This document shows, one piece after another, positions 1 to 11,108 of a stretch of DNA of 64,000 bases; positions within the stretch are counted from its first letter, which is position 1; every line of letters starts with the position of its first letter. The notes under the pieces are model-generated. The model was not told the origin of the DNA, did no database searches, and worked only from the letters and a program-made list of their open reading frames with translations. Position numbers and translations under genes: made by a program. The stretch is from Actinomycetes bacterium (GTDB lineage Bacteria; Actinomycetota; Acidimicrobiia; Acidimicrobiales; Palsa-688), in assembly GCA_021828475.1 (NCBI GenBank), contig JAJZIY010000008.1, forward strand, positions 18,397 through 82,396. Direction: 5' to 3'.

Positions 1-1895
1 CACTGGTCCAACACCCACCAGTCCAGTTGGCGCTCGTGGGACCACTCCCGCTCCTCTCCCAGCTCGGCTCCCATGAAGAGCAGCTTCTTGCCCGGGTGGG
101 CCCACATCCACGCGTACAGCGCCCTCAGGTTGGCCAGCTGGCTCCAGCGGTCGCCTGGCATCTTTGCGAGCAGGGAGCGCTTGCCGTGCACGACCTCGTC
201 GTGCGACAGCGGGAGGATGAAGTTCTCGTACCAGGCGTATATGAGGCCGAAGGTCAGGTCGTTCTGGTGGTAGCGGCGGAAGAGCGGGTCCACCTCGAAG
301 TACTGCAGGGTGTCGTGCATCCACCCCATGTTCCACTTGTAACCGAAGCCCAGGCCTCCGAGGTAGGTGGGCCGCGACACACCGGGCCACGACGTCGACT
401 CCTCGGCGATGGTGGTGGCCGCAGGGTACATGGCGAAGAGGGTCTCGTTCAGATCTTTCAGGAACTGCACGGCATCGAGGTTTTCGTTGCCGCCGTACTT
501 GTTTGGCGTCCAGTCCCCGGGTTCGCGGGAGTAGTCGAGGTACAACATGGAGGCGACGGCGTCGACGCGCAGTGCGTCGACGTGGAACTGCTCGACCCAG
601 AAGAGGGCATTGGCCATCAGGAAGTTGCTGACCTCGTGCCGGCCCAGGTTGAACACCAGGGTGCCCCAGTCGGGATGGGCGCCCATGGGCCCCGAGTGTT
701 CGTACAGGGCCGTGCCGTCGAAGTTTGCCAACGCGAACTCGTCGCGGGGGAAGTGCGCCGGTACCCAGTCCACGATCACCCCGATGCCGTGGCGGTGGCA
801 GGCGTCCACCAGGGCGCGGAAGTCGTCGGCGCTGCCGAAGCGGGCGCTCGGCGCGTAGTAGGCACTCACCTGGTAGCCCCACGACCCCCCGAAGGGGTGT
901 TCGGCCACCGGCAACAGTTCGAGGTGGGTGAAGCCCATGTCGGCGACGTAGCGGGGCAGCTCCTCCGCCAGCTCGCGGTAGGTGAGCGGCCGCTCGCCCC
1001 CGGCTCCGTCGTCCGTCCAGCGCCACGACCCGAGGTGCACCTCGTAGACGGACATCGGGTGCGCCAGCGGGTCACCCGACCGGCCCACGAACCAGGTCTC
1101 GTCGGCCCAGCCGTGCGCCGCGGGCGGGGCGATGACCGAAGCGGTGCCCGGCGGGACCTCCGTGGCGAAAGCGAAAGGGTCGGCCTTGAGCGTGAGACGT
1201 TCGTCGGCCGTGACTATCTCGTACTTGTAGCGGGCACCGACATCCGCTGCGGGCACGAACAGCTCCCAGACCCCGGAGCTACCGAGGGAGCGCATCGGGT
1301 GCAGCCGGCCGTCCCAGAAGTTCCAGTCCCCCACGACGCGCACCGCCTTGGCGTTGGGGGCCCAGACGGCGAACGCAGTGCCCTCCACGCCCTCGTGCGT
1401 GCGCCGGTGGGCGCCCATGACCTCCCAGAGCCTGCGGTGCCTGCCCTGGTTGAACAGGTGAAGGTCCAGGTCGCCGAGCGTGGGCCAGTGCCGGTACGGG
1501 TCGTCGAAGACGAACCCGGGCGACCCGGCGCCGCCGTAGACGGCCTCCAAGCGATAGCCGGGCGCAGCCGGGCTCAGCTCGGCCTCCCACAGGCCGCCCG
1601 GGTGCACCCGGCGCATCGGGGCACGCGCCGTCACCTCGCGCTCGGGGGCCGGACCGGTCACGAGCAGGTACATCTCGAACGCTTCGGGGCGCAGCGTGCG
1701 CACCACGCCCCCGTGGCGACCGAGCAGCGAGTGGGGGTCGTGGTGGCGGCCCTGGACCAGGAGCTCGACCTGGTCCTCGTCCAGCGGGGCGGCGTCGGGG
1801 GTGACCAGCGCCGGCTCCTGCCGGGACGCCGCCTCCCCGCCCTGCTTGCCCCGCCTCGGTTGGCGAACGTCGGCTGTGGTCATGGTTGTGTCCAT
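1..1895 (-). CDS. glgB: 1,4-alpha-glucan branching enzyme, C-terminus cut off by the window edge
   Basis: Makes alpha-1,6 branches in cytoplasmic glycogen/alpha-glucan by cutting and re-attaching alpha-1,4 chains. About 631 codons are visible; GlgB is usually near 730 residues, so roughly the last 100 are missing. The N-terminal module is present, then the GH13 barrel with DWVPAHFP, the nucleophile Asp in RVDAVASM (about residue 445), the acid/base Glu in AEEST (about 497) and the LSHDEV motif. I chose the ATG at 1895; an in-frame ATG at 1883 is also possible, with AAAAGGGG 13 nt before it. It is the last gene of the glgE-treS-mak-glgB operon, 73 nt after mak. That gap holds two short perfect hairpins (1914-1928 and 1948-1962) of unknown role. 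The assignment is very secure; the exact start is not. Confidence 0.96.
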   Translation of the reverse strand, partial: MDTTMTTADVRQPRRGKQGGEAASRQEPALVTPDAAPLDEDQVELLVQGRHHDPHSLLGRHGGVVRTLRPEAFEMYLLVTGPAPEREVTARAPMRRVHPGGLWEAELSPAAPGYRLEAVYGGAGSPGFVFDDPYRHWPTLGDLDLHLFNQGRHRRLWEVMGAHRRTHEGVEGTAFAVWAPNAKAVRVVGDWNFWDGRLHPMRSLGSSGVWELFVPAADVGARYKYEIVTADERLTLKADPFAFATEVPPGTASVIAPPAAHGWADETWFVGRSGDPLAHPMSVYEVHLGSWRWTDDGAGGERPLTYRELAEELPRYVADMGFTHLELLPVAEHPFGGSWGYQVSAYYAPSARFGSADDFRALVDACHRHGIGVIVDWVPAHFPRDEFALANFDGTALYEHSGPMGAHPDWGTLVFNLGRHEVSNFLMANALFWVEQFHVDALRVDAVASMLYLDYSREPGDWTPNKYGGNENLDAVQFLKDLNETLFAMYPAATTIAEESTSWPGVSRPTYLGGLGFGYKWNMGWMHDTLQYFEVDPLFRRYHQNDLTFGLIYAWYENFILPLSHDEVVHGKRSLLAKMPGDRWSQLANLRALYAWMWAHPGKKLLFMGAELGEEREWSHERQLDWWVLDQ

Positions 1896-1968
1896 ACCCC
1901 TTTTGGCTCGGCTGGGGCTCACAGCCCCCTCCGAGGGTGGGTGGCTCCCCGGTCCTACCGGGTTGGCG

Positions 1969-3405
1969 TCAGTGGTCCGTTTCTTCGACATCGGCAGCCT
2001 CGTCGTCTCCCGGGTCGCCCTCGAGACGGCCGGGGAGGGCCGTCAGCACTTCGACAGGTTCCGACAGTAGGCGAGCGAGGGCGGCTTCGGGTATGGACGC
2101 CCAGTCCGGCCGGTAGGCCCGCTCGTAACCGAGCTCGTACATGGCCTTGTCCAACTCGAAGGCGACGCGTACAGCCTCGCGGTCCTCGGGAGGCGATGGG
2201 AGCAGTTCGCCGATGCCATCGCGCTCGTAGTACCCGAGCAGGAACGCCTGGCAATTGCGGTCCTGCCATGCCCGCGCCGGCGGCTCCAGCACCGCCAGCT
2301 CGCCCTCGGCCCGCTCCCGCAGGGCGAACTGGGGCGCGTACCGCAGGGAGCGCAGCATCCCGGACACGTCCTTGAACACCGAGGTCGGCACCAGCCGCTG
2401 TTCGAGCGGACGGTTTGGCTCCCCCTCGAAATCGAGGACGTACCAACCGGTGTCGGTGCGCATCACCTGGCCCAGGTGGTAGTCGCCGTGGACGCGCACG
2501 GACGGCCCCACCGCTGCCACCTCCTGGAGGCGCTGGAAGAGGGGATGGCCGTCGACGGCCAGGTCCGGCGCCAACTCTCCGGCCTGGCGCTCCAAGGCCG
2601 TGACGAACTCCTCCCACTCCCCGGCCAGGCTGTCGGAGGTGCCGTAGGCCTCGGCCATGGCGATGTGCATGTCCGCCGTCACCTGTCCCAGGCGGGTGGC
2701 TTCGGCGGCGAAATCACCTCCGGACGCCGCCGGCTCGCACGGCCCGCCAGAGGAGCAAGAGCCGTAAAGGTCCCGCAGCGAGGTCAGCGCCAGGGCCCAG
2801 CCGTCGGTGCCCCCGGCCAGGAACTGCTGGCCGAAGGCCAGGTCCGTGCCGTCCCGCTGCCAGCGCACCAGGGGTGCGGCCACGTGGGCGAAGCCTGTCT
2901 CGGCCAATGCCGTCGTCACCTCTACGTCCGGGTTGGCTCCGCCGGACAGGCGGCGGAAGAGCTTGAGTATCAGCCGGTCGTCGAAGACGACAGAGGTGTT
3001 GGACTGCTCGACGGTGAGAGGGCGCGCCCTGTGCGCGTCCTGCTCGCCCCCACTCGCCGCCCGAAGGAAGGCGACCGCCATCTCCGAGTCGACCACCGCG
3101 TCGTACCATGTGACCCGACGGTCCGAGCCCATGAGCGCCTCGTCGTGACCGCGCAGGCGCTCGGCGGCCTCGGCCGAAGGCCGTTCGGCGACCAGGACCT
3201 GGTAGCGCGAAGCGCCCGCCTCGACAACCGCCCACAGGAGCCGCCCCTGCGCCGGCACCCCCGATGCGACCCGGGCTGATCCCGCCACCGCGACCTGGGC
3301 GGGCTGGCCCTGCCCGGCGTACCAGCGCTGGCGCGCCAGGTACGCTCCGAGGACGTCCACCAGGGCACGGGGCAGTTCCTCGGGGACCAGCCATTCTTCC
3401 CCCAT
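1969..3405 (-). CDS. mak: Maltokinase (ATP:maltose 1-phosphotransferase)
   Basis: Phosphorylates maltose to maltose-1-phosphate, the donor used by GlgE. The 478-residue protein has the kinase-like fold signature: an N-terminal stretch with RQRWYAG, the catalytic loop [10 protein letters not shown] (about residue 308) and the metal-binding VLDFEGEP (about 322). Length fits the maltokinase (Pep2) family. The ATG lies one nucleotide after the treS stop (TGA-C-ATG), so translation is probably coupled to treS. In many actinobacteria TreS and Mak are fused or form a complex, which agrees with this spacing. The C-terminus ends in an acidic stretch. An aminoglycoside-phosphotransferase label would be less likely given the neighbours. 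Confidence 0.95.
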   Translation of the reverse strand: MGEEWLVPEELPRALVDVLGAYLARQRWYAGQGQPAQVAVAGSARVASGVPAQGRLLWAVVEAGASRYQVLVAERPSAEAAERLRGHDEALMGSDRRVTWYDAVVDSEMAVAFLRAASGGEQDAHRARPLTVEQSNTSVVFDDRLILKLFRRLSGGANPDVEVTTALAETGFAHVAAPLVRWQRDGTDLAFGQQFLAGGTDGWALALTSLRDLYGSCSSGGPCEPAASGGDFAAEATRLGQVTADMHIAMAEAYGTSDSLAGEWEEFVTALERQAGELAPDLAVDGHPLFQRLQEVAAVGPSVRVHGDYHLGQVMRTDTGWYVLDFEGEPNRPLEQRLVPTSVFKDVSGMLRSLRYAPQFALRERAEGELAVLEPPARAWQDRNCQAFLLGYYERDGIGELLPSPPEDREAVRVAFELDKAMYELGYERAYRPDWASIPEAALARLLSEPVEVLTALPGRLEGDPGDDEAADVEETDH

Positions 3406-3406
3406 G

Positions 3407-5152
3407 TCAACCTCCAGTCGCTGTCGTGCTCCGGCCCACCAAGCCGAACCAGTAGAAGCCGTACGGCGGCAGCGTGATGAAATAGGGTTGCTCGCCGACT
3501 GGCGGGAAGGGGACCCTGCCCACCAGCTCTATCGGTGTCATACCCTCCCAACGCTGGAGCGGCAACTGGGCCGGTTGCGCGAAGCGGGACAGGTTGCTCA
3601 CGCAGAGGACGTGGTCAGGGGTCGCCTCGGTGCCGTCCTCATCGGCCGCCCCGGTCTGCGCCGGCCCCTCCTGCCCGGGCAGGGAGGAGCGGACATAGGC
3701 CAGGACGGACGGGTTGTCGGTGGAGACGACGTCCATGGCGCCGGTGCCGAAGACGGGATGCTGGCGGCGGACCTCGAGCATCCGGCGCATCCAGTGCAGC
3801 AGCGAGCTGGGGTTGCGCATCTGCGCCTCCACGTTGACCGACTCGAAGCCGTAAACCGGGTCCATCAGTGCCGGGAGGTAGAGCTGGGCGAAGTCCGCCC
3901 GCGAGAAGCCCCCGTTGCGGTCCGGCGACCACTGCATGGGCGTCCGTACGCCGTCGCGGTCGCCGAGGTAGATGTTGTCACCCATCCCTATCTCGTCGCC
4001 GTAGTAGAGCACGGGCGAGCCGGGCAGGCTGAAAAGCAACGAATGCAGGAGCTCGGCCACCCGGCGGTCGTTGTCCACCAGGGGCGCCAGCCGCCGCCCG
4101 ATACCTATGTTGCGCTTCATCCGCGGGTCCTTGGCGTACTCGGACCACATGTAGTCGCGCTCTTCGTCTGTGACCATCTCCAGCGTCAACTCGTCGTGGT
4201 TGCGCAGGAATATGCCCCACGTGCAGCCGTCCGGTATCGGGGGTGTCCGGGCCAGTATCTCGGTTATGGGGTAACGCTGCTCGCGGCGGACGGACATGAA
4301 CATGCGCGGCATCAGGGGGAAGTGGAAGCACATGTGGCACTCGTCGTCGTCGCCGAAGTACTGGACGACGTCCTCGGGCCACTGGTTGGCTTCGGCCAGG
4401 AGCACCTTGCCCGGGTAGAGCGAGTCGACCTCCTTGCGCAGGCGGCGCAGGTAGGAGTGCGTCTCCGGCAGGTTCTCGCACTCGGTGCCATCGCGCTCGA
4501 AAAGGTAGGGCACCGCGTCCAGGCGGAACCCGTCGAGGCCGATGTCCAACCAGTAGCGGACCACGTCGAGCATGGTGCCGGCCACTTCGGGGTTGTCGTA
4601 GTTGAGGTCGGGCTGGTGCGAGAAGAACCGGTGCCAGTAGTACTGCCCGCGCTGCGGATCCCATGCCCAGTTGGACTTCTCGGTGTCCACGAAGATTATG
4701 CGGGCGTCGCGGTAGCGCTGGTCGTCGTCGTTCCATACGTACCAGTCCGCCTTCGGGTTCGTCCGGTCCTGCCGGGACTCCACGAACCAGGGGTGCTGGT
4801 CGCTCGTGTGGTTCATGACCAGGTCGGCGACGACCCTCATCCCCCGCCGGTGGGACTCGTCCACCAGTTGAGCGACATCGGCAACCTGGCCGTACTCGGG
4901 CAGGACGGTCCAGTAGTCGGAGATGTCGTAGCCGCCGTCGCGCAGGGGTGACTGGTAGAAGGGCAGCAGCCAGATGCAGTCGATGCCGAGCCACTCGAGG
5001 TAGTCGAGCTTGCTGATTATCCCTGGTATGTCTCCCGACCCGTCGTTGTTGCAGTCGTAGAAGCCGCGTACCAGGACCTCGTAGAACACAGCCCTCTTGT
5101 ACCAGCGGATATCCGAACTGGCGGTGCCGGAGACTCTCTCGCCGGGCACCAC
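3407..5152 (-). CDS. treS: Trehalose synthase (maltose alpha-D-glucosyltransferase)
   Basis: Interconverts trehalose and maltose and feeds maltose to Mak. The 581-residue GH13 protein opens with the typical [10 protein letters not shown] and [10 protein letters not shown] region. The nucleophile Asp is in [10 protein letters not shown] (about residue 209), the acid/base Glu in LLAEANQWP (about 249) and the third Asp in LRNHDE (about 320). The start is a GTG at 5152 followed at once by a second GTG, placed one nucleotide after the glgE stop (TAG-G-GTG). There is no fused maltokinase domain; Mak is the next, separate gene. Identification is secure. Confidence 0.96.
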   Translation of the reverse strand: MVPGERVSGTASSDIRWYKRAVFYEVLVRGFYDCNNDGSGDIPGIISKLDYLEWLGIDCIWLLPFYQSPLRDGGYDISDYWTVLPEYGQVADVAQLVDESHRRGMRVVADLVMNHTSDQHPWFVESRQDRTNPKADWYVWNDDDQRYRDARIIFVDTEKSNWAWDPQRGQYYWHRFFSHQPDLNYDNPEVAGTMLDVVRYWLDIGLDGFRLDAVPYLFERDGTECENLPETHSYLRRLRKEVDSLYPGKVLLAEANQWPEDVVQYFGDDDECHMCFHFPLMPRMFMSVRREQRYPITEILARTPPIPDGCTWGIFLRNHDELTLEMVTDEERDYMWSEYAKDPRMKRNIGIGRRLAPLVDNDRRVAELLHSLLFSLPGSPVLYYGDEIGMGDNIYLGDRDGVRTPMQWSPDRNGGFSRADFAQLYLPALMDPVYGFESVNVEAQMRNPSSLLHWMRRMLEVRRQHPVFGTGAMDVVSTDNPSVLAYVRSSLPGQEGPAQTGAADEDGTEATPDHVLCVSNLSRFAQPAQLPLQRWEGMTPIELVGRVPFPPVGEQPYFITLPPYGFYWFGLVGRSTTATGG

Positions 5153-5153
5153 C

Positions 5154-7250
5154 CTAGCGGCCCTCCGGCCCGACGACGGCCAGGATGTGTGCGACCCTGC
5201 GATAGGGGTCGAGCCTCACGTACGGGTTGGCACCCCACGTGTACTCCTCCCCGGACAGCTCGTCACGTACGGCGAAGGCCCTGTCGGCCGGCACGTTGAG
5301 CGCCGAGAGGTCCAGGTGCAGGGTCGACTCCTGCGTCACGTACGGGTCGAGAGTGACAGCGCACACCACGACGTCGGCACCGTCGTCGGACGTCTTGGAG
5401 TACACGATGACAGCGGGGTTGTCCGAACCGTGGAAGTGCACGTTGCGCAACCGGCTGAAGGCCGGGTGGCGGCGGCGGATCCGGTTGACGGTGGCGAAAA
5501 GGGGCGCAAGAGAGCCGGGGCGGGAGTAGTCGCGCTGTTTCAGCTCGTACTTCTCCGAGTGCAGGTACTCCTCGTTGTCCGCAGAGGCCGGCTCGTTCTC
5601 GTACAACTCGTAGCCGCTGTAGACGCCGTAAAGAGGGCTGAGGGTGGCGGCCAACACGTAGCGCAGCGCGAACGCCGCGGGGGGGCCGTTGCGCAACGGG
5701 CCGGAGAGTATGTCCGGCGTGTTTGGCCAGAAGTTCGGGCGCATGTAGTCTGCCAGGGGCCCGTGCGCCAACTCTTCGACGTAGGTGCGCAGGCCCTCGG
5801 GCCCGTACTGCTCGGTACGCCACGTGAAGTAGGTGTAGCTCTGCGAGAACCCGACCTCGGCGAGACGTGCCATCAGCTTGGGACGCGTGAAGGCCTCCGC
5901 CAGGAACACCACATCGGGGTGCTCGGCCCTCACCGCGGCGATCAGCCACTCCCAGAAGGCGAACGGCTTGGTATGGGGGTTGTCGACCCTGAAGATCCGC
6001 ACTCCCCTGGCCAACCAGAACTCGAGCACCTCCCTGCAGGCCGCCCACAGGGCACGCCTGTCGGTTTCGTCGTCGGGCCAGAAGTTGACCGGGTATATGT
6101 CCTGGTACTTCTTGGGCGGGTTCTCTGCGTAGGCGATCGAGCCGTCGGGCCGGTGGTGGAACCACTCGGGGTGCTCACTGACCCAGGGGTGATCGGGTGA
6201 GCAGTTGAGGGCGTAGTCCAGGGCCACTTCCATGCCGTGCTCGGCCGCCGTGCGCACCAGGTGGTCGAAGTCCTCGAAGGTGCCGAGGTCGGGGTGCAAG
6301 GCGAGGTGCCCTCCCTCGCGCGCCCCGATGGCCCACGGGCTCCCGGGGTCACCTTCGCCCGCCTCCAGGGTGTTGTCGCGGCCCTTGCGGAAACTGCGCC
6401 CGATCGGGTGCACCGGAGGTAGGTAGAGCACGTCGAAGCCGAGACCGGCCAGGCGCGCGACTGCGCCCGCCGCTCCCCTCAGGCCTCCCAAGCTGCGAGG
6501 AAAGAGCTCGTACCACGCGCCCACGCCGGCCCGTTCCCGGTCCACCCACAGAGCCACCGACTCCGAGGTTGCATCCCTGGCCAGCTGAGGGCCAGACAAC
6601 GCACGTGCGACGGCAGGAGAGAGGGCCGGGTTGACCCTGGCGGCCTCGTCCGCAGCCTCGTCACCCAGTGCCTCCAGTGCACGGGCGACCGCCGGGTCGC
6701 CGGTGCCGCTGCTCGAGGCCCCCCACTCCGCCAGCAGGGCAAGCCCTTCTGCGATCTCGACCGACACGTCCTGGCGCGCCGCCAGCTTGACGGCCGCCTT
6801 GTGCGCCCATGTGGCGTACCGGTCCGTCCACGCCGTCACCACCAGGCGGTGCAGGCCGGGGCGAGACGCGCTCAACGTGGCCGACCACACGTCGTTGCCG
6901 AGGTGTTCGAGCCGGCCCGCCGACACCACCTCATCGTCCACGAACAGCTCGGCCCGGGCCGCCACCACGTCGTGGCCGTCACGGAAGATGCTGGCCGTGA
7001 CCGGTACGGCCTCCCCGACGACCGCTTTTGCCGGGTAGCCGTGGGGCGTGGACGGGCGCAGATCCTGAACCACGAGCCTGTACAGCCGGCCGCCACCGGT
7101 TGGGGACGCAACGGGAGCCGCCGCCACGGTGCCGGTGCGCGCCCTGGCTCCATCGGTCTGCGGGCCGGTCCCCGGGCCGGGGCCCGAGGCCTGCGGCAAG
7201 GAGGACGGGCGGCGCTGCTTGGGCTTGGTGTCGGGACCCTCAGTCGTCAT
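5154..7250 (-). CDS. glgE: Alpha-1,4-glucan:maltose-1-phosphate maltosyltransferase
   Basis: Adds maltosyl units from maltose-1-phosphate to the non-reducing ends of alpha-1,4-glucan, the defining step of the GlgE pathway. The 698-residue protein begins with about 45 residues of Pro/Gly-rich disordered tail. A beta-sandwich domain follows ([13 protein letters not shown]), then a GH13 barrel with nucleophile Asp in [11 protein letters not shown] (about 420) and acid/base Glu in FLAEAFTRP (about 449). The ATG at 7250 has a strong Shine-Dalgarno GGAGG directly upstream (7251-7259). It is the first gene of the four-gene minus-strand operon and is divergent from glgP, so the 97-nt gap holds both promoters. 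Assignment is secure. Confidence 0.96.
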   Translation of the reverse strand: MTTEGPDTKPKQRRPSSLPQASGPGPGTGPQTDGARARTGTVAAAPVASPTGGGRLYRLVVQDLRPSTPHGYPAKAVVGEAVPVTASIFRDGHDVVAARAELFVDDEVVSAGRLEHLGNDVWSATLSASRPGLHRLVVTAWTDRYATWAHKAAVKLAARQDVSVEIAEGLALLAEWGASSSGTGDPAVARALEALGDEAADEAARVNPALSPAVARALSGPQLARDATSESVALWVDRERAGVGAWYELFPRSLGGLRGAAGAVARLAGLGFDVLYLPPVHPIGRSFRKGRDNTLEAGEGDPGSPWAIGAREGGHLALHPDLGTFEDFDHLVRTAAEHGMEVALDYALNCSPDHPWVSEHPEWFHHRPDGSIAYAENPPKKYQDIYPVNFWPDDETDRRALWAACREVLEFWLARGVRIFRVDNPHTKPFAFWEWLIAAVRAEHPDVVFLAEAFTRPKLMARLAEVGFSQSYTYFTWRTEQYGPEGLRTYVEELAHGPLADYMRPNFWPNTPDILSGPLRNGPPAAFALRYVLAATLSPLYGVYSGYELYENEPASADNEEYLHSEKYELKQRDYSRPGSLAPLFATVNRIRRRHPAFSRLRNVHFHGSDNPAVIVYSKTSDDGADVVVCAVTLDPYVTQESTLHLDLSALNVPADRAFAVRDELSGEEYTWGANPYVRLDPYRRVAHILAVVGPEGR

Positions 7251-7333
7251 CGCTCCTCCAAGCTATAGGGGCACGTCCCGCTTGCCCACCCCCACGTAGG
7301 GCGGGCCGTTCGGCCGAAACAACCGCGGCTTGC

Positions 7334-7339
7334 TACGTT
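7334..7339 (+). promoter_or_regulatory. Candidate -10 element for a leaderless glgP transcript
   Basis: TACGTT fits the actinobacterial TANNNT -10 core. It ends 8 nt before the glgP ATG, which has no recognisable ribosome-binding site. This spacing puts the transcription start at or next to the start codon. Inference from sequence only. Confidence 0.4.
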
Positions 7340-7347
7340 GGCCGCAG

Positions 7348-9888
7348 ATGAAAGCGTTCAGGAGCTTCACCGTCAGGGCCCGGCTGCCGGAGCCGTTGGC
7401 CCCTCTGCAGGAACTGGCGTTCAACCTGCGCTGGTCGTGGGACGAGAGGACGCGTGACCTTTTCCGTTGGGTCGACCCCAACCTGTGGGAGCACACCCAG
7501 CACGACCCCGTCCAGGTGCTGTCCCTGGTGGAGCGCGAGCGCCTCGAGGATCTGTCCAAGGACACCGCCTTCATGTCCTTCCTGGGCGAGATCCACGCCG
7601 ACCTGCGCCGCTACATGAGCGTCCCCCGCTGGTTCCAGAACCGGGGCCGCTCGGCCCTGGTCAAGGTGGCGTACTTCTCGCCCGAGTTCGGCATCGCCGA
7701 GGCGCTGCCCCAGTACTCGGGCGGCCTGGGCATACTGGCCGGCGACCACCTGAAGGCGGCAAGCAGTCTCGGCGTCCCCATGGTCGGGGTTGGCCTGCTC
7801 TACCGGGAGGGGTACTTCCGCCAGCGGCTCAACGCCGACGGCTGGCAGGAGGAGCGCTACCCGGTCATGGATCCCCATGCCATGGCCCTGACGCCCATCG
7901 AGGGCACGCGCGTCAGCGTCGACCTGGCCGGGGAGCCGCTGTCGGCGCGCATCTGGGTCGCAGCCGTCGGACGCGTCAGGCTTTACCTGCTGGACGCCAA
8001 CGTCGAGGAGAACTCCGACGAGGTGCGCAGCGTCACCAACCGCCTGTACGGCGGTGGGACCGAGCACCGGTTGCGCCAGGAGATCCTCCTCGGTATCGGT
8101 GGTGTGCGAGCCCTCGAGGCCCTGGACGAGCAGCCGCAGATATTCCACTCGAACGAGGGCCACGCCGGCTTCCTCGGCCTGGAGCGCATCCGCCAGTTGG
8201 TCACCGAGCGGGGGCTGAGCTTCAGCGAGGCCGTCGAGTCGGCCCGGGCCGGCACCATCTTCACCACCCACACCCCCGTGCCTGCCGGTATCGACCGCTT
8301 CCCGGCGGAGCTGATGGAGAAGTACTTCTCCGGTTGGGCGGACGAGTGCGGCGTGGGGTTGAGCGAGCTGATGGGCCTGGGCCACCCTCCGGGCGAGCCC
8401 TCCAACGCTCCGTTCAACATGGCGGTGATGGGCCTGCGCCTCGCCAGCATGGCCAACGGAGTGGCCAAGCTCCACGGCGAGACCAGCCGGGCCATGTTCC
8501 AGCAGCTCTACCCGGCTGTGCCGCTGAAGGAGGTGCCGATCAGCTCGGTAACCAACGGTGTGCACGGTCGGACCTGGGTGTCGCCCGCCATGAACGACCT
8601 GTTCACCAAGTACATCAACCCGTCCTGGGAGGACGCAGGCCCGGCCGACTGGGCCCGCATAAACGAGGCTCGCGACGACGAGCTCTGGAGGGCGCGCGAG
8701 CAGGGCAAGGAGGCCCTGGTGACCTTCGTCCGCACCCGACTGCGGTCCTCCCTGCTCGAACAGGGGGCCTCTCCCATCGACGCCGCCTGGGCGGACGAGG
8801 TCCTGGACCCGACGCTGCTCACGATCGGGTTCGCCCGGCGCTTCGCCTCCTACAAGCGGGCGACCCTGCTGCTGTCCCAGCCCGAAAGGCTGAAGGCCCT
8901 GCTGCTCGACCCGAAGCGGCCGGTGCAGCTGATCTTCGCAGGTAAGGCACACCCCGCCGACGATCTGGGCAAGGAGATGATCCGCCAGATCCTCCAGTTC
9001 GCCCGCGACCCTTCCGTGCGGCACCGCTTCGCCCTCATCGAGGACTACGACATCGCCGTGGCCCGGACCCTGCTGCAGGGCTCGGACGTGTGGCTCAACA
9101 ACCCGCGCCGGCCGATGGAGGCCAGCGGCACCAGCGGCCAGAAGGCCGCCCTCAACGGGGCGCTCAACTGCTCCGTCCTCGACGGCTGGTGGGACGAGAT
9201 GTTCGACGGCAACAACGGCTGGCAGATCGCATCGGCGGAGTCTTACAGCGACCTGCAGCGGCGCGACGAAGTCGAGGCCAACAGCCTGTTCGAGATCCTC
9301 GAGCGCCAGGTCGTCCCCCTCTACTACGACCGGGGGGGCGACCGCTTCCCCCGCCAGTGGGTGGGCAGGGTCAAGGACTCCCTGAGCTCACTGGGCCCCC
9401 GCGTCCAGGCGTCGCGCATGGTCCGCGACTACGTGAGCCAGATGTACGAGCCCATGGCCCGGCGTGCGGAGGCTCTGGGTGCCGACAACTTCGCCCGGGC
9501 ACGCGCCCTGGCAGAGTGGAAGACGGCCGTGTTCGAGCACTGGCCCAAGGTCAGCGTGGTCTCCGTCGACATCGACTCGACGGCGCTCGTCACCGACCTT
9601 GGTGCGACACGCCACGCGACCGCAGAGGTCGAACTGGGTGACCTCAGGCCCCAGGACGTGGTGGTGGAGCTCCTGCACGGCCCCGTGAGCGGCACGGACG
9701 ACCTCGCCGACTGGGAGGCCCTGCCCATGCAGGTCAAGAGCGCCGCAGCCTCGCCGAGCGTATGGCAGGGCAGCTTCGTGTGCGACACGGCCGGCCGGCA
9801 CGGCTTCACCGTGCGGGTCATGCCTGCGCACGCCGACCTGAGCGTGCCAGCCGAGATGGGCTGCGTCACCTGGGCCAAGTCGGCCTGA
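7348..9888 (+). CDS. glgP: Alpha-glucan (glycogen) phosphorylase
   Basis: Releases glucose-1-phosphate from alpha-1,4-glucan ends using pyridoxal phosphate. It is the roughly 850-residue alpha-glucan phosphorylase type found in actinobacteria and thermophiles rather than the shorter E. coli GlgP. Visible features are the N-terminal LAFNLRWSWD motif, the active-site SPEFGI stretch and the PLP region TSGQKAALNGALN, with the lysine near residue 598. I chose ATG 7348 over the in-frame TTG at 7330 because the protein then begins MKAFRSFTV, as homologues do, and a leaderless -10 fits it. Divergent from glgE, so synthesis and breakdown of the same polymer share one control region. Confidence 0.94.
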   Translation: MKAFRSFTVRARLPEPLAPLQELAFNLRWSWDERTRDLFRWVDPNLWEHTQHDPVQVLSLVERERLEDLSKDTAFMSFLGEIHADLRRYMSVPRWFQNRGRSALVKVAYFSPEFGIAEALPQYSGGLGILAGDHLKAASSLGVPMVGVGLLYREGYFRQRLNADGWQEERYPVMDPHAMALTPIEGTRVSVDLAGEPLSARIWVAAVGRVRLYLLDANVEENSDEVRSVTNRLYGGGTEHRLRQEILLGIGGVRALEALDEQPQIFHSNEGHAGFLGLERIRQLVTERGLSFSEAVESARAGTIFTTHTPVPAGIDRFPAELMEKYFSGWADECGVGLSELMGLGHPPGEPSNAPFNMAVMGLRLASMANGVAKLHGETSRAMFQQLYPAVPLKEVPISSVTNGVHGRTWVSPAMNDLFTKYINPSWEDAGPADWARINEARDDELWRAREQGKEALVTFVRTRLRSSLLEQGASPIDAAWADEVLDPTLLTIGFARRFASYKRATLLLSQPERLKALLLDPKRPVQLIFAGKAHPADDLGKEMIRQILQFARDPSVRHRFALIEDYDIAVARTLLQGSDVWLNNPRRPMEASGTSGQKAALNGALNCSVLDGWWDEMFDGNNGWQIASAESYSDLQRRDEVEANSLFEILERQVVPLYYDRGGDRFPRQWVGRVKDSLSSLGPRVQASRMVRDYVSQMYEPMARRAEALGADNFARARALAEWKTAVFEHWPKVSVVSVDIDSTALVTDLGATRHATAEVELGDLRPQDVVVELLHGPVSGTDDLADWEALPMQVKSAAASPSVWQGSFVCDTAGRHGFTVRVMPAHADLSVPAEMGCVTWAKSA

Positions 9889-9896
9889 GGCCCGCT

Positions 9897-11075
9897 GTGG
9901 AGGGCTTCGTCGACGTCGAGCGCCTGCTGGCGCTGACGAGTGCCCTGGTGGCCGTGGAGACCGCCAACCCGCCAGGTGACGAGGCAGGGCTCGCAGACGT
10001 CCTACGCGAGGCCCTGGCCCCGTGGGCGCCGGACTGGCAGGAGGTGGAGCCGGCACCCGGCCGGCTGTCATTGCTGGCCCGGGTACCGGCCACCGGCGGG
10101 GGCGGCCGGCCTCCCACCCTGATCGTCAACGGCCACACCGACGTCGTACCCGTGGTCCCCGAGCGGTGGTCGCGACCACCCTTCTCGCCGACCCTCGTGG
10201 GCGACAGGCTCTACGGGCGGGGGGTGGCGGACATGAAAGGCGGTGTGGCGGCGGCAATCTGCGCACTGGCCACCCTGGAAGCGGCCGGAGCAGACCGGCC
10301 CTGCGACATCGTGTTCCAGTTCGTAGCCGACGAGGAGCGCGGCGGCGGCTTGGGCACCCGTGCCCTGATGGAGGCCGGGCTCCTGAGCGCCGACGCCGCC
10401 CTCGTGCCCGAACCGACCGGCCTGGCAGTATGCGTCGCCGAACGCGGCCTCCTGCAGGGCCAGCTGCTCGTCAAGGGGCGCCCCGCCCACGGCAGCAGGC
10501 CCCGGGACGGCGTCTCCGCCGTCGAACACGCCGCCCAGCTGGCACTGGCACTGCACGCGGCAGACTTCCCCGGCCCCGACCACCCCCTGCTCGGCAAACC
10601 GACCGCGAACATCGGCACCATCCGGGGTGGCAGTGCCGTGAACATCGTGGCCGAGCAAGCCGAGGTCGGCTTCGACCGCCGGCTCCTCCCGGGCACGACG
10701 AGCCAGGAGGCGGTTGCCGGGCTCCGCGAACGCATCGAGTCCGCCGGGCTCGGTGACATCGACTACGAAGTAGTGGTCGAGGACTATGGAGAGGGCTCAG
10801 AGATGAGCCCTGACCACCCCTTCGCCTCGCTCGTCGGCCGCTGCGTCGCCTCGGTCACGGGCGAGCAGCCTGCGACGATCGGCATGACGTTCACGACCGA
10901 CGCCAGGTTCATCCGCAACCAGGGCGGCACCCCGGCCGTGGTGTGCGGCCCAGGCAATGTGGCACAGGCGCACAGCATCGACGAGTGGGTCGCCGTGCGC
11001 CAGCTCGTCCAGGCCGCTGCCGCCTACGCAACCCTCTACAGGTCCTTCGGGCCCGGGTGGGACCAGGCCGGCTGA
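9897..11075 (+). CDS. M20-family metallopeptidase / deacylase (ArgE/DapE type)
   Basis: A zinc amidohydrolase of the ArgE/DapE/carboxypeptidase family, 392 residues. The metal ligands are in order: GHTDVVP (His, Asp region), RGVADMKGG (bridging Asp), DEER (catalytic and metal Glu), VPEPT (Glu) and AQAHS (C-terminal His). The dimerisation domain HGSRP motif is also present. Start GTG 9897 is 8 nt after the glgP stop, with GAGG six nucleotides upstream. Substrate cannot be told from sequence: acetylornithine deacetylase and succinyl-diaminopimelate desuccinylase are both possible, and no arginine or lysine genes adjoin it. Possibly cotranscribed with glgP. Confidence 0.88.
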   Translation: MEGFVDVERLLALTSALVAVETANPPGDEAGLADVLREALAPWAPDWQEVEPAPGRLSLLARVPATGGGGRPPTLIVNGHTDVVPVVPERWSRPPFSPTLVGDRLYGRGVADMKGGVAAAICALATLEAAGADRPCDIVFQFVADEERGGGLGTRALMEAGLLSADAALVPEPTGLAVCVAERGLLQGQLLVKGRPAHGSRPRDGVSAVEHAAQLALALHAADFPGPDHPLLGKPTANIGTIRGGSAVNIVAEQAEVGFDRRLLPGTTSQEAVAGLRERIESAGLGDIDYEVVVEDYGEGSEMSPDHPFASLVGRCVASVTGEQPATIGMTFTTDARFIRNQGGTPAVVCGPGNVAQAHSIDEWVAVRQLVQAAAAYATLYRSFGPGWDQAG

Positions 11076-11108
11076 CCGGCCGGGTTCTGTGACCGGGCAC
11101 CCCGGCTG

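Noticed and set aside
27..2375. A 782-codon open frame on the plus strand across glgB and mak
   Set aside because: It is antisense to two clearly recognised enzymes. Long antisense frames are expected at this GC content, and its translation shows no motif.
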